10,522 nt of DNA from Desulforudis sp. (GTDB lineage Bacteria; Bacillota; Desulfotomaculia; Desulfotomaculales; Desulforudaceae), in assembly GCA_014859075.1 (NCBI GenBank), contig JACUUW010000307.1:1-10522 (forward strand), written 5' to 3'. Of the stretch, positions 1-5,606 are shown one piece after another. Position 1 is the stretch's first letter, and the number at the start of each line of letters is the position of its first letter. The notes below the pieces were generated by a model. That model had not been told where the DNA came from. It searched no databases and saw only the letters and a program-made list of their open reading frames with translations. A program made the translations under genes and the position numbers.

Positions 1-967
1 AGTAGTAGCGGGCACCCTCATATTCGTAGTACACCCCGGGTAGGTTTTCGCCTCTCACCCCCACGGCCATGTGTCCCGGGTCACCCGGCAGCAAAATCAG
101 GACCACCCCGTAGTCCATTTCCCTGAGGATGGAGGCGAGCAGAATGCTCGTGTCTTCACAGTCGCCCTTCTGATCCACCAGGGTCTCCAGCGGGTACCGG
201 ACGTACTGGTCAAATCCCTTTGAGATATCGTCGGTGACGTATTTAAGGCTCTGCACGAAGGCCACGACGAACTCGACGGTCTGTTTCGGCGAGTACCCTT
301 CCTGCCGAGCGACTTCCATAAACTTGGCGGTGATCGCCGAAATAAAGGGATTGTCAACCGGGTCGGTGACGTACACCGAATAGTCGTTTGTAGGCGGACG
401 CTTCAGACCGGTGTAATAGTCGTACGCTTCCCGCGGGACCTCCAGTTTGTACGACCAGCGTTTTCCCCCGTATTCCCACACATACTCCCTCTGAATCAGG
501 TCTCCCGCCGGCTTCGGCATAGCCGGCCCCGCCTGTCCAACCGGCGGTCCGCCGGAAACAACAGTCACGGTCCGGGTAAACCGGTTCCAGCTGACCTCCG
601 CCCCCAGAGCCTCCCCGACAAATCGGAGCGGCACCATGGTTGTGCCGTTCACTGTTTTGGGCGGCACGGCCAGCGGGATTGCCGTGCCGTTCCGGAAAGC
701 GACCGCGGAACCGATCTGGAGCCGGATGTACGTGCTTGCACGTTCGGCCGTGACGGTCTGCGTGGTGTCATCCCAGACCACGGCGGCCCCCAAAGCTTCG
801 AAAATCCCGCGCATGGGGACCAGGGTCACGCCCTGTTCCACAAGCGGCGGAACATCTAGGTCCAGTGGGAATCCATCCACGATCACTCTCGGGCCGGCAC
901 TTGCCGGCCAGACCAGGAGGATGATCAGGAAGAGCGCAAATAAAAAACCCAGTCCGCGGATCTTCAA
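1..967 (-). CDS. Secreted stalk-domain / transglutaminase-like protein (3' end cut by window edge)
   Basis: 322 residues are visible before the window edge. The chosen start is the TTG at 967-965, which has GGAGGGT about 9 nt upstream and is followed at once by a signal peptide: K-I-R, a hydrophobic core at about residues 6-20, and an ASA-G cleavage site near 24. Residues about 27-137 form two repeats of the copper amine oxidase N-terminal (stalk) type. Each carries a VPxR signature (VPMRGIFEALGA at about 50-61, VPLRFVGEALGA at about 112-123) followed by a W and a TVT strand. Residues about 195-322 look like a transglutaminase/cysteine-protease fold. Cys270 lies in GDCEDTS and His299 in GHMAV, giving two members of the Cys-His-Asp triad; the Asp would lie past the edge. 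The stalk domain probably anchors or displays the catalytic domain outside the cell. The substrate is unknown. The gene is divergent from the YkgJ-like gene. Confidence 0.82.
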   Translation of the reverse strand, partial: MKIRGLGFLFALFLIILLVWPASAGPRVIVDGFPLDLDVPPLVEQGVTLVPMRGIFEALGAAVVWDDTTQTVTAERASTYIRLQIGSAVAFRNGTAIPLAVPPKTVNGTTMVPLRFVGEALGAEVSWNRFTRTVTVVSGGPPVGQAGPAMPKPAGDLIQREYVWEYGGKRWSYKLEVPREAYDYYTGLKRPPTNDYSVYVTDPVDNPFISAITAKFMEVARQEGYSPKQTVEFVVAFVQSLKYVTDDISKGFDQYVRYPLETLVDQKGDCEDTSILLASILREMDYGVVLILLPGDPGHMAVGVRGENLPGVYYEYEGARYY

Positions 968-1157
968 TACGCACCACCCTCCGTACGGTTGGCTTCACTG
1001 GAAAATTCGGTGTACCGACCACATCTCCTGCCGGTTTTTGCCGCGCTCTCCTTAAACGGTGAGACTTCCCTGGCTGCGTGGCGGCCGGTTCACTTGCGGC
1101 CTTTTAACCGCTTTCTTTCTTTGTGTGTATCCGCGCTTAGCGGGTGTACCAAGGATG

Positions 1158-1166
1158 TGATAAAAT
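1158..1166 (+). promoter_or_regulatory. Possible extended -10 promoter for the cysteine-cluster gene
   Basis: TGATAAAAT reads as an extended -10 (TGn plus TAAAAT) about 55 nt before the start at 1222. The -35 region at the right distance (TTAGCG, 1137-1142, 18-nt spacer) is poor. The rest of 968-1221 is non-coding divergent spacer between two genes. I see no clear promoter in it for the minus-strand gene. Confidence 0.35.
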
Positions 1167-1221
1167 CTTGCTGACGACAGCGCCGTTTCGGCGGCCATGA
1201 CCACAAAATCGGAGGATTATC

Positions 1222-1905
1222 ATGCCGGAGTTCTTGGAAAACAGAAACAGCTGCATCCGGTGTGGCACCTGCTGCCTGAAAGGCGGTCCGACCCTTCACC
1301 ACGAAGATAAAGGAATCCTATTGGACGGTTACGTCGGTCACCAGCACTTGGTCACACTCAGGAAAGGTGAGATGGCGTTCGACCCGGTCCAGGATGTTGT
1401 CAGACCGGTGGACCGGGAACTGATCAAGGTGCGCGGGAAAGGGAACGACTGGTCATGCTGTTTATATGACCGGCAAAGCTCTTCGTGTACCGTTTATGAG
1501 CACCGCTTCCTGGAATGCCGCCTCTTGAAGTGCTGGGATCCGTCCGAGCTTCTGTCCGTCATCGGTAAGGAGACTATCAGGCGCACCGACATCATCAATG
1601 CCGGGGATCCGATTGTGAAGGTCATTAAGACACACGAGCGGGAATGTCCACTCGATGCGGTGCAGGAGTTGATCTCACGGTTTTCCCGGAAAGCGGATAA
1701 ATCCAAGACCGCCGCCAGACTGAACGAGCTTGTCCGAAAAGATTCGGCCCTGCGTTCCTACGCCATATCCGAACTCGGATTGCGGAAGGAATATGAGCTG
1801 TTCATTTTCGGCCGCAGCCTGTTCACAGTGATAAAATCTCAAGGCATCCCGGTGCATCCGGCCCCCGGTCGCTCCCACGACTCCTCTCCACCAATCGCCG
1901 AATAA
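1222..1905 (+). CDS. YkgJ-family cysteine-cluster protein (putative Zn/Fe-binding)
   Basis: 227 residues, starting at an ATG with an excellent GGAGGA site 8 nt upstream. The N-terminus carries the CxxCxxCC signature of the YkgJ / UPF0153 family (Cys11, 14, 17, 18). Further cysteines follow: CC at 79-80, then Cys89, Cys99, Cys104 and Cys142. The pattern W-x-CC-x-Y...C-x-VY-x-xR...C-R-L-x-x-C is typical of the family's second cysteine group. These proteins are thought to bind zinc or an iron-sulfur cluster, and no reaction is established. The C-terminal part, after about residue 145, is helical and charged, longer than in minimal family members and without a recognised domain. The last 15 residues (P/S/H-rich) look disordered. 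The gene stands alone, so the context gives no function. The family call is firm and the role is open. Confidence 0.8.
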   Translation: MPEFLENRNSCIRCGTCCLKGGPTLHHEDKGILLDGYVGHQHLVTLRKGEMAFDPVQDVVRPVDRELIKVRGKGNDWSCCLYDRQSSSCTVYEHRFLECRLLKCWDPSELLSVIGKETIRRTDIINAGDPIVKVIKTHERECPLDAVQELISRFSRKADKSKTAARLNELVRKDSALRSYAISELGLRKEYELFIFGRSLFTVIKSQGIPVHPAPGRSHDSSPPIAE

Positions 1906-1923
1906 TCCTTTGGGCCGGCCGGC

Positions 1924-2110
1924 TCAAGACGGCCCCCACCCGACCAAGCCCAACTCCACGATTTCATGCCTGTCGGCGCCGAACCCGGTGGTCTCCACGT
2001 CAATGATTCCGGCCAATCCTAGATTCATTAACCTGTATCCCCAGTTTCTTCCTCCAGCGGCCGGCAAACCTCCGCCGGCACTCTTCATCTGAAATTTCAG
2101 ATAAAAAACG
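1924..2110 (-). pseudogene. Remnant of a DnaQ-like 3'-5' exonuclease (Exo I motif only)
   Basis: The minus strand encodes GIIDVETTGFGADRHEIVEL followed by GLVGWGPS and a stop at 1926-1924. D-x-E-T-T-G followed by an E-I-V-E-L helix is the Exo I motif of DEDD exonucleases (DnaQ / RNase T type). The reading frame ends about 25 residues after the motif, so Exo II and Exo III are missing. Just upstream, the neighbouring minus-strand frame reads a charged stretch that looks coding (SDEECRRRFAGRWRKKLG) and closes soon after. This is consistent with a frameshift inside a former N-terminal segment. I read it as a decayed gene rather than a functional peptide. The rest of the 1906-2252 gap holds only the leader hairpins listed separately. 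Confidence 0.55.
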
Positions 2111-2153
2111 TGCACACCTGTCTGGCTGGGAGAATATGTAATTCTAAACTCTA

Positions 2154-2245
2154 CGGCCTGAACGTGGTAATTCCAGGCCGGTTATGGAAATGCTACTCAT
2201 GTATCAGGTTTGTGACAGGCCGTCATAAACGGCCGGAAGGTGGGG
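2154..2245 (+). promoter_or_regulatory. Paired hairpins in the leader of the first tandem paralogue
   Basis: Hairpin 1 pairs CGGCCTG (2154-2160) with CAGGCCG (2174-2180). Hairpin 2 pairs GGCCGT (2218-2223) with ACGGCC (2229-2234) over a 5-nt loop. It ends exactly at the ribosome binding site GGAAGGTGG (2235-2243) of the gene starting at 2253. The CAGGCCG of hairpin 1 recurs at 2216-2222, so the 2154-2160 arm could pair with either copy. No T-run follows, so this is not a simple terminator. A regulatory role is inferred only from geometry. Confidence 0.3.
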
Positions 2246-2252
2246 CGACCAC

Positions 2253-2675
2253 GTGGAATTTGAAGCGGCCATCGGTAGTTGGCAGGATGGCTATATCTCG
2301 GTGAGTATCACCCTGGAAAAAACCCGGGTTGCTTATACCAACTTTAGGAAACGCCGGAGTTGTTTTCCCCGGTATCAACAGGACGGCAAATGGGTGCTTG
2401 TCCGCGACCTGACTGGGCAGGACGAAAGGGAACGCGTGAAGGAGTTCTTTGAGTGGATATACGACAATATGAAGGTGGCCAGAGAACTATACCCCAGCGA
2501 ACCGCGTTTTGCACGTGACTCCGCCATCCCCGGTGTGAACTGGGCGTTCATCCTGTGGACGGACGAAGAAATCTACAGCACCCGTGGGCGGAGCGGCTCC
2601 CCAGCCTGGTGGGATGACGCCTGTGCCCTGATAAGCGGGATCGTGGATGTAGATCTCGGCGCGCATACGACCTGA
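2253..2675 (+). CDS. Conserved hypothetical protein, tandem paralogue A
   Basis: 140 residues from a GTG start. An in-frame TAA at 2226-2228 rules out starts further upstream, and GGAAGGTGG at 2235-2243 acts as ribosome binding site. I do not recognise the family. No signal peptide or membrane segment is visible. The protein is acidic and rich in Trp and aromatic residues, and looks alpha/beta. Landmarks are EFEAAIGSWQDGY at the N-terminus, a charged helix DERERVKEFFEWIYDNM in the middle, and a C-terminal FILWTDEEIYSTRGRSGSPAWWDDACALI block. That last block (strand, turn, strand, then an S/T-G-x-P-x-x-W-D-[DE] helix) resembles the end of many small Firmicute hypothetical proteins. It aligns without gaps from EFEA to the C-terminus with the copy at 2861-3292, at about 70% identity by hand count. 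This supports it as a real gene. Confidence 0.7.
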   Translation: MEFEAAIGSWQDGYISVSITLEKTRVAYTNFRKRRSCFPRYQQDGKWVLVRDLTGQDERERVKEFFEWIYDNMKVARELYPSEPRFARDSAIPGVNWAFILWTDEEIYSTRGRSGSPAWWDDACALISGIVDVDLGAHTT

Positions 2676-2729
2676 TTTCCTTCAGGGAGGCCCCGCCCCT
2701 TCCCACTTTCCCCTCTTCACCAGTCATCC

Positions 2730-2813
2730 ATGGGAGGTAAACAACATCGGCCGCCGAAGTCTAACATGAAAAGGTCGGCCGAGCCGTTGGTCTGGACACT
2801 GTTCCCGGCGTAA
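2730..2813 (+). CDS. Possible 27-residue ORF between the tandem paralogues
   Basis: An ATG-to-TAA frame encodes a basic, proline-containing 27-residue peptide (MGGKQHRPPKSN... ending TLFPA). No convincing ribosome binding site precedes the ATG, and no counterpart was found before the first paralogue. The 2676-2860 spacer otherwise shows nothing clear. Chance occurrence is the leading explanation. Confidence 0.12.
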   Translation: MGGKQHRPPKSNMKRSAEPLVWTLFPA

Positions 2814-2860
2814 TCCGCAGGCGTACAGCGACCAGCCCCCGAAACGGCACGCGAAGGCGG

Positions 2861-3292
2861 GTGAAACCCTTGGAATTCGAAGCGGCTATCGGTGACTGGC
2901 AGGACGGTTACATGTCGGTGAGTATCACCCTTGAAAAAACGCGGGTGACCTATACCAGTTTTGAAGAACTCGAACAGTGCGCTCCCCGGTACAAACAGCG
3001 GAGTCAATGGGTGGTGAACCGCGACCTCACCGATCCGGACGAGCGGGAACGTGTGCAGATGTTTTTTGCCTGGATGCTGGAACACATGCGTCTGGCCAGG
3101 GACAACTATCCCAGTGACCCGCGCTTCGCCCGCGACTCCGCCATCGGCGGTGTGAACTGGAGCTTCATATTGTGGACCGACGAAAGAATTTACACCACCG
3201 GGGGACGCAGCGGAACCCCGGCCTGGTGGGACGATGCCTGCGCCCGGATCAGCGAGATTGTGGATTTCGACCTCAACGCATATACAGCCTAG
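2861..3292 (+). CDS. Conserved hypothetical protein, tandem paralogue B
   Basis: 143 residues from a GTG start. AAGGCGG just upstream is a weak ribosome binding site with tight spacing. The protein is the second copy of the unrecognised family at 2253-2675 and matches it in length and domain plan. Conserved blocks are EFEAAIG-x-WQDGY, SVSITLEKTRV, DERERV, PRFARDSAI, GVNW-x-FILWTDE, GRSG-[ST]-PAWWDDACA and IVD-x-DL. The variable parts are the segment after Y-T-x-F (residues about 32-50) and the helix around 67-85. Conservation of the Trp-rich core with divergence in the middle suggests an old duplication under selection, not a recent copying artefact. It is separated from copy A by 185 nt and ends about 20 nt before the converging larA stop. 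Function unknown. A toxin-immunity or other tandem-array role would be a guess. Confidence 0.68.
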   Translation: MKPLEFEAAIGDWQDGYMSVSITLEKTRVTYTSFEELEQCAPRYKQRSQWVVNRDLTDPDERERVQMFFAWMLEHMRLARDNYPSDPRFARDSAIGGVNWSFILWTDERIYTTGGRSGTPAWWDDACARISEIVDFDLNAYTA

Positions 3293-3308
3293 TACTGCTG
3301 CCAGGCGG

Positions 3309-3322
3309 CGGGATTAATCCCG
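3309..3322. repeat. 14-bp perfect palindrome across the larA stop codon
   Basis: CGGGATTAATCCCG is fully self-complementary and includes the larA TAA. It lies in the roughly 20-nt convergent gap between the paralogue B gene and larA. It has no loop and no T-run, so it is a weak candidate for a bidirectional terminator, and nothing stronger is visible in the gap. Confidence 0.3.
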
Positions 3323-4588
3323 GACCTCGGACATGGGGATGGTTGCGTTGGCGTGGGGCAGGACGGCCACCCTGGGGTGGGCCGGCAGTCTGTCCTTGAT
3401 TTCGGCTACAATTTCGTTAAAACCGGTCCTTTTCCGAACCATGAGGCGGTCGGCGGTCTCGGCGGAGATCCCATCCGAAATGAGGAAGGTGGTGTCCACC
3501 TTTTCCAGGGAACGGCTCCAGAGGAACGCCTTGTGGACACCCATTTCGAATTCCCGGTTCTTGAAGTAGTCGATCACTTCCGCCGGACTCCGGCGGTCCC
3601 CCATCGTCCGGAGGAATTTTTCGTTCCCGACTCCTTCGGGGCAGGCGGCCGCCAGGATGATAAACCCTTTTTCCCGGACCGCCCGGGCGGCGTTGGCCAG
3701 CCCCTTCTGGGCCTGATAGAGGTTCAGGTCCTTGGGGAAGCCCCCGGGAGAGGCAATCACCACGTTCGCCCCGGCTTGGGCCGGCACCTGAAAGATCCGG
3801 CGGGCGGTTACTACCCCGTCCCGGTGGGCCCGTAAGTAGTCCCCGGCCACGACTCGGACGATCTGCTTCTCCCGGTTGAGGACCACGTTCAGGATGAAGT
3901 CCACACCCGCGATCCCGCCTATTTCGTCGATCTCTTCCCGGGCCGGATTGCCTTCCAGCCGACCAGGCCGGGCACGCTCGTCCACCAGCAGAGAATGGTT
4001 GGCCTGAATTAGTCGCTCGGACCCAAGCCCGATGGCCAGTGCTTTCGCTCCCCCGCTGAAGCCAACGATCTGGTGGGGTTCAATCATTCCGGTCAGGATC
4101 TTGAAGTCGGCCCGAATGTAGTGCCGGTTCAGCCTGACGGGCGTCCCCCGGCGGGTCCGGCCGCAGTCTGTGAGCAGCGCCGGATCCAAAGCGTTGTGAC
4201 TGACGATGTTCACCCGCGCCGCCAGCTCTTCGCCGACCAGTTGGGCAAACTCCACCTTCCCGGACACCCGGTGCAGCCCCGTGGCCACGAGCAGGGTGAT
4301 GTCCGCCGGCCTGATCCCCATCCCTTCCAACCGGGCGATGAGCGGGAGCAGGATGATCCGGTGGGGCACCGGCCTGGTCAGGTCACTGATCACAACCACC
4401 GCGTTCCGGACTCCCGCGAAAGCTTCCAGCCTCCGGCCCCCGATTGGGTTATCCAGGCTTCGCTCCACTTCCCCGGCGGGGTCCGACACTCCCGGCACGT
4501 CCGCCGGCCGGATCACTTCCACGGCCCAGCCGTCCGGCGCCCGCCAGTCAAGCGTACTCTTTCCGTAGGGTATTCTGATCTGCGCCAA
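3314..4588 (-). CDS. larA: LarA-family nickel-pincer racemase/epimerase, candidate sulfolactate racemase
   Basis: 424 residues, the normal LarA length. The start is the TTG at 4588-4586, with GGAGGT 12 nt upstream and an N-terminus (M-A-Q-I-R-I-P-Y-G) like that of family members. All core residues of Lactobacillus plantarum lactate racemase have equivalents at matching spacing: the SDLTRPVP block (68-75), His106 in GLHR (Lp His108), His172 in EPHQIVGFSGGAK (Lp His174), Lys182 (Lp Lys184, the cofactor-tethering lysine) and His198 in ANHS (Lp His200, nickel ligand). It should therefore use the nickel-pincer nucleotide cofactor made by LarB/C/E, which are not in this window. LarA relatives act on various 2-hydroxy acids. 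The substrate here is inferred from the adjacent gntR and the divergent sulfolactate genes. It follows gntR by 38 nt on the same strand, so the two are probably co-transcribed. Plain lactate or malate racemase is the alternative. Confidence 0.9.
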   Translation of the reverse strand: MAQIRIPYGKSTLDWRAPDGWAVEVIRPADVPGVSDPAGEVERSLDNPIGGRRLEAFAGVRNAVVVISDLTRPVPHRIILLPLIARLEGMGIRPADITLLVATGLHRVSGKVEFAQLVGEELAARVNIVSHNALDPALLTDCGRTRRGTPVRLNRHYIRADFKILTGMIEPHQIVGFSGGAKALAIGLGSERLIQANHSLLVDERARPGRLEGNPAREEIDEIGGIAGVDFILNVVLNREKQIVRVVAGDYLRAHRDGVVTARRIFQVPAQAGANVVIASPGGFPKDLNLYQAQKGLANAARAVREKGFIILAAACPEGVGNEKFLRTMGDRRSPAEVIDYFKNREFEMGVHKAFLWSRSLEKVDTTFLISDGISAETADRLMVRKRTGFNEIVAEIKDRLPAHPRVAVLPHANATIPMSEVRD

Positions 4589-4626
4589 CGAGCCCCACCA
4601 ACCTCCGTCGGAGCGGCGGCACGCCG

Positions 4627-5334
4627 CTACACGATCTTTTGCTGTTCAAGCGATTGCAACACGCTGTCCAGGTGCGTCACCATCGCCTTCCTGGCCCCGT
4701 CGGCATCCTCCGCTGCGATGGCCCGGTAGACGGCTTCGTGTTCCTCCGCGGACTGTCGCGCCCGGCCGGCGATGGCCAGGGTACGCTGGTTGCTCTCCGC
4801 AAAGAGATCCAGCATGCTGCGCATCAGGTTGGTAACGATGTGGTTGCCGGTGGCCTTGGCCACCAACAGATGAAAGCTCCGGTCGATCTCGCCCAGCGCC
4901 GCAAGATCACCGTTGGCCTGAACCAGGGCCAGGTGAGCATTCACGTTTTCAGCCAGCACTTCCAGGTCATCCTTGTTGCGGCGCTCGGCCGCCCACGCCG
5001 CCGCCGCGGTTTCAAGCAGCATCCGTACCTCAAAAAGGCTGTAAATAGTGTCGCCCCGCCGGTAAAGCAAACGGGAAAGCTGTTCCGCCAAAAACTTGCT
5101 GTCCGGCTGAGTGACAAAAATGCCGACCCCGTGCTTTACCTCCACAAAACCAAGACCGCTCAGAGTCTTGACCGCGTCCCGCACGACCGTCCGACTGACC
5201 CCGAACTTCTCGGACATCTCCCGTTCCGTGGGCAGTCGGCTTCCAGGTTTGAGCCGACCCCCTTCCACCAGCTTGCGCACATACTCCACCACTTCATGAT
5301 GCAGACTGTCGTTACGACCGATCCGCTCAAACAT
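4627..5334 (-). CDS. GntR-family (FadR/FCD subgroup) transcriptional regulator
   Basis: 235 residues. The ATG at 5334-5332 is preferred over a start 105 nt further upstream because GGGGAGGG lies 9 nt before it and the protein then begins right at the winged-helix domain. Residues about 10-75 are the GntR DNA-binding domain: GSRLPTEREMSEKFGVSRTVVRDA, then LSGLGFVEVKHGVGIFV. Residues about 90-230 are an all-helical FCD ligand domain. Its metal-site residues are all present: Asp151 and His155 (D-R-S-F-H), His199 (E-E-H-E) and His221 (T-H-L-D). FCD regulators usually bind small carboxylates such as lactate, pyruvate or citrate, which fits sulfolactate or a related acid as inducer. The gene is divergent from the comC-suyAB-tct operon and upstream of larA, so it probably controls both, in the place of SuyR in other sulfolactate clusters. 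Confidence 0.9.
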   Translation of the reverse strand: MFERIGRNDSLHHEVVEYVRKLVEGGRLKPGSRLPTEREMSEKFGVSRTVVRDAVKTLSGLGFVEVKHGVGIFVTQPDSKFLAEQLSRLLYRRGDTIYSLFEVRMLLETAAAAWAAERRNKDDLEVLAENVNAHLALVQANGDLAALGEIDRSFHLLVAKATGNHIVTNLMRSMLDLFAESNQRTLAIAGRARQSAEEHEAVYRAIAAEDADGARKAMVTHLDSVLQSLEQQKIV

Positions 5335-5437
5335 CCAGCCTGACCCTCCCCGACCTGCGGTCGTGTAGCAGCTATTAGTCCCTGGCGTTATCATTCTATT
5401 GGCCGGGCGCGTCCAATGCAAGTAAAATCTTGACATC

Positions 5438-5449
5438 AACTAAAAGTAA
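5438..5449 (+). repeat. AACTAAA(A/G)GTA repeat, copy 1
   Basis: AACTAAAAGTAA. It matches 11 of 12 bases of the copy at 5487-5498. It lies just upstream of the -35 of the comC promoter and may be an upstream regulator site. An isolated TTGACA at 5430-5435 precedes it but has no fitting -10. Confidence 0.35.
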
Positions 5450-5455
5450 AAATGA

Positions 5456-5485
5456 TTGACAGGCTCCGGGATGACCCTGTACAAT
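5456..5485 (+). promoter_or_regulatory. SigA-type promoter for the comC-suyAB-tct operon
   Basis: TTGACA at 5456-5461, an 18-nt spacer, and TACAAT at 5480-5485. This is a perfect -35 and a five-of-six -10. The predicted start site is near 5492, giving a leader of about 115 nt before the comC ATG at 5607. Confidence 0.7.
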
Positions 5486-5486
5486 T

Positions 5487-5504
5487 AACTAAAGGTAATA
5501 CCAC
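5487..5504. promoter_or_regulatory. Probable GntR operator (GGTAATACC) at both start sites
   Basis: GGTAATACC (5494-5502) fits the GGT-N3-ACC symmetry typical of FadR-subgroup operators. It sits inside an AACTAAAGGTAA repeat copy (5487-5498). It lies between the predicted rightward (about 5492) and leftward (about 5504) transcription starts, so one bound dimer could block both promoters. A looser outer symmetry, AGGTA (5493-5497) with TACCT (5506-5510), surrounds it. Confidence 0.5.
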
Positions 5505-5510
5505 ATACCT

Positions 5511-5539
5511 ATTATAACTAAGCCATCTGGAACTGTCAA
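5511..5539 (-). promoter_or_regulatory. Perfect-consensus SigA promoter for gntR-larA
   Basis: Read on the minus strand: TTGACA (5539-5534), a 17-nt spacer, and TATAAT (5516-5511). Both hexamers and the spacer are ideal. The predicted start near 5504 gives a leader of about 170 nt before the gntR ATG at 5334. The transcript would cross the comC promoter elements. Confidence 0.75.
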
Positions 5540-5542
5540 TTT

Positions 5543-5568
5543 AGTCATGGTCTTACATGTACATGACT
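5543..5568. promoter_or_regulatory. Inverted repeat upstream of the gntR promoter
   Basis: AGTCATG (5543-5549) is an inverted match of CATGACT (5562-5568). A separate perfect palindrome, CATGTACATG, lies at 5556-5565 inside it. Relative to the leftward start it lies at about -40 to -65. Relative to the rightward start it lies at about +50 to +77. Either a second protein site or a leader hairpin is possible. Confidence 0.35.
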
Positions 5569-5606
5569 TTGTCACGTATCAGCATACCGGGTGGAAGGTG
5601 CTTAAT

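Noticed and set aside
2717..3085. Minus-strand 122-residue frame opposite paralogue B
   Set aside because: It is antisense to a gene whose protein is conserved in a paralogue. It has no ribosome binding site and no recognisable motif.
3314..4588. Reading the larA-like gene simply as lactate racemase
   Set aside because: The fold and cofactor residues are certain, but no lactate-specific gene is nearby. The neighbours point to sulfolactate, so substrate is left open.
4073..4729. Plus-strand open frame of 218 residues opposite larA and the end of gntR
   Set aside because: It spans two well-supported minus-strand genes, is rich in P/R/H as mirror frames are, and has no motif.
5430..5458. A second rightward promoter using TTGACA at 5430-5435
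   Set aside because: At 16-18 nt spacing the -10 candidates (such as TGATTG) are poor. The TTGACA/TACAAT pair just downstream is far better.
5547..5606. Earlier ATG for comC giving a 20-residue N-terminal extension
   Set aside because: No ribosome binding site precedes it and the family begins near the ATG at 5607, which has GGAAGGTG 6 nt upstream.
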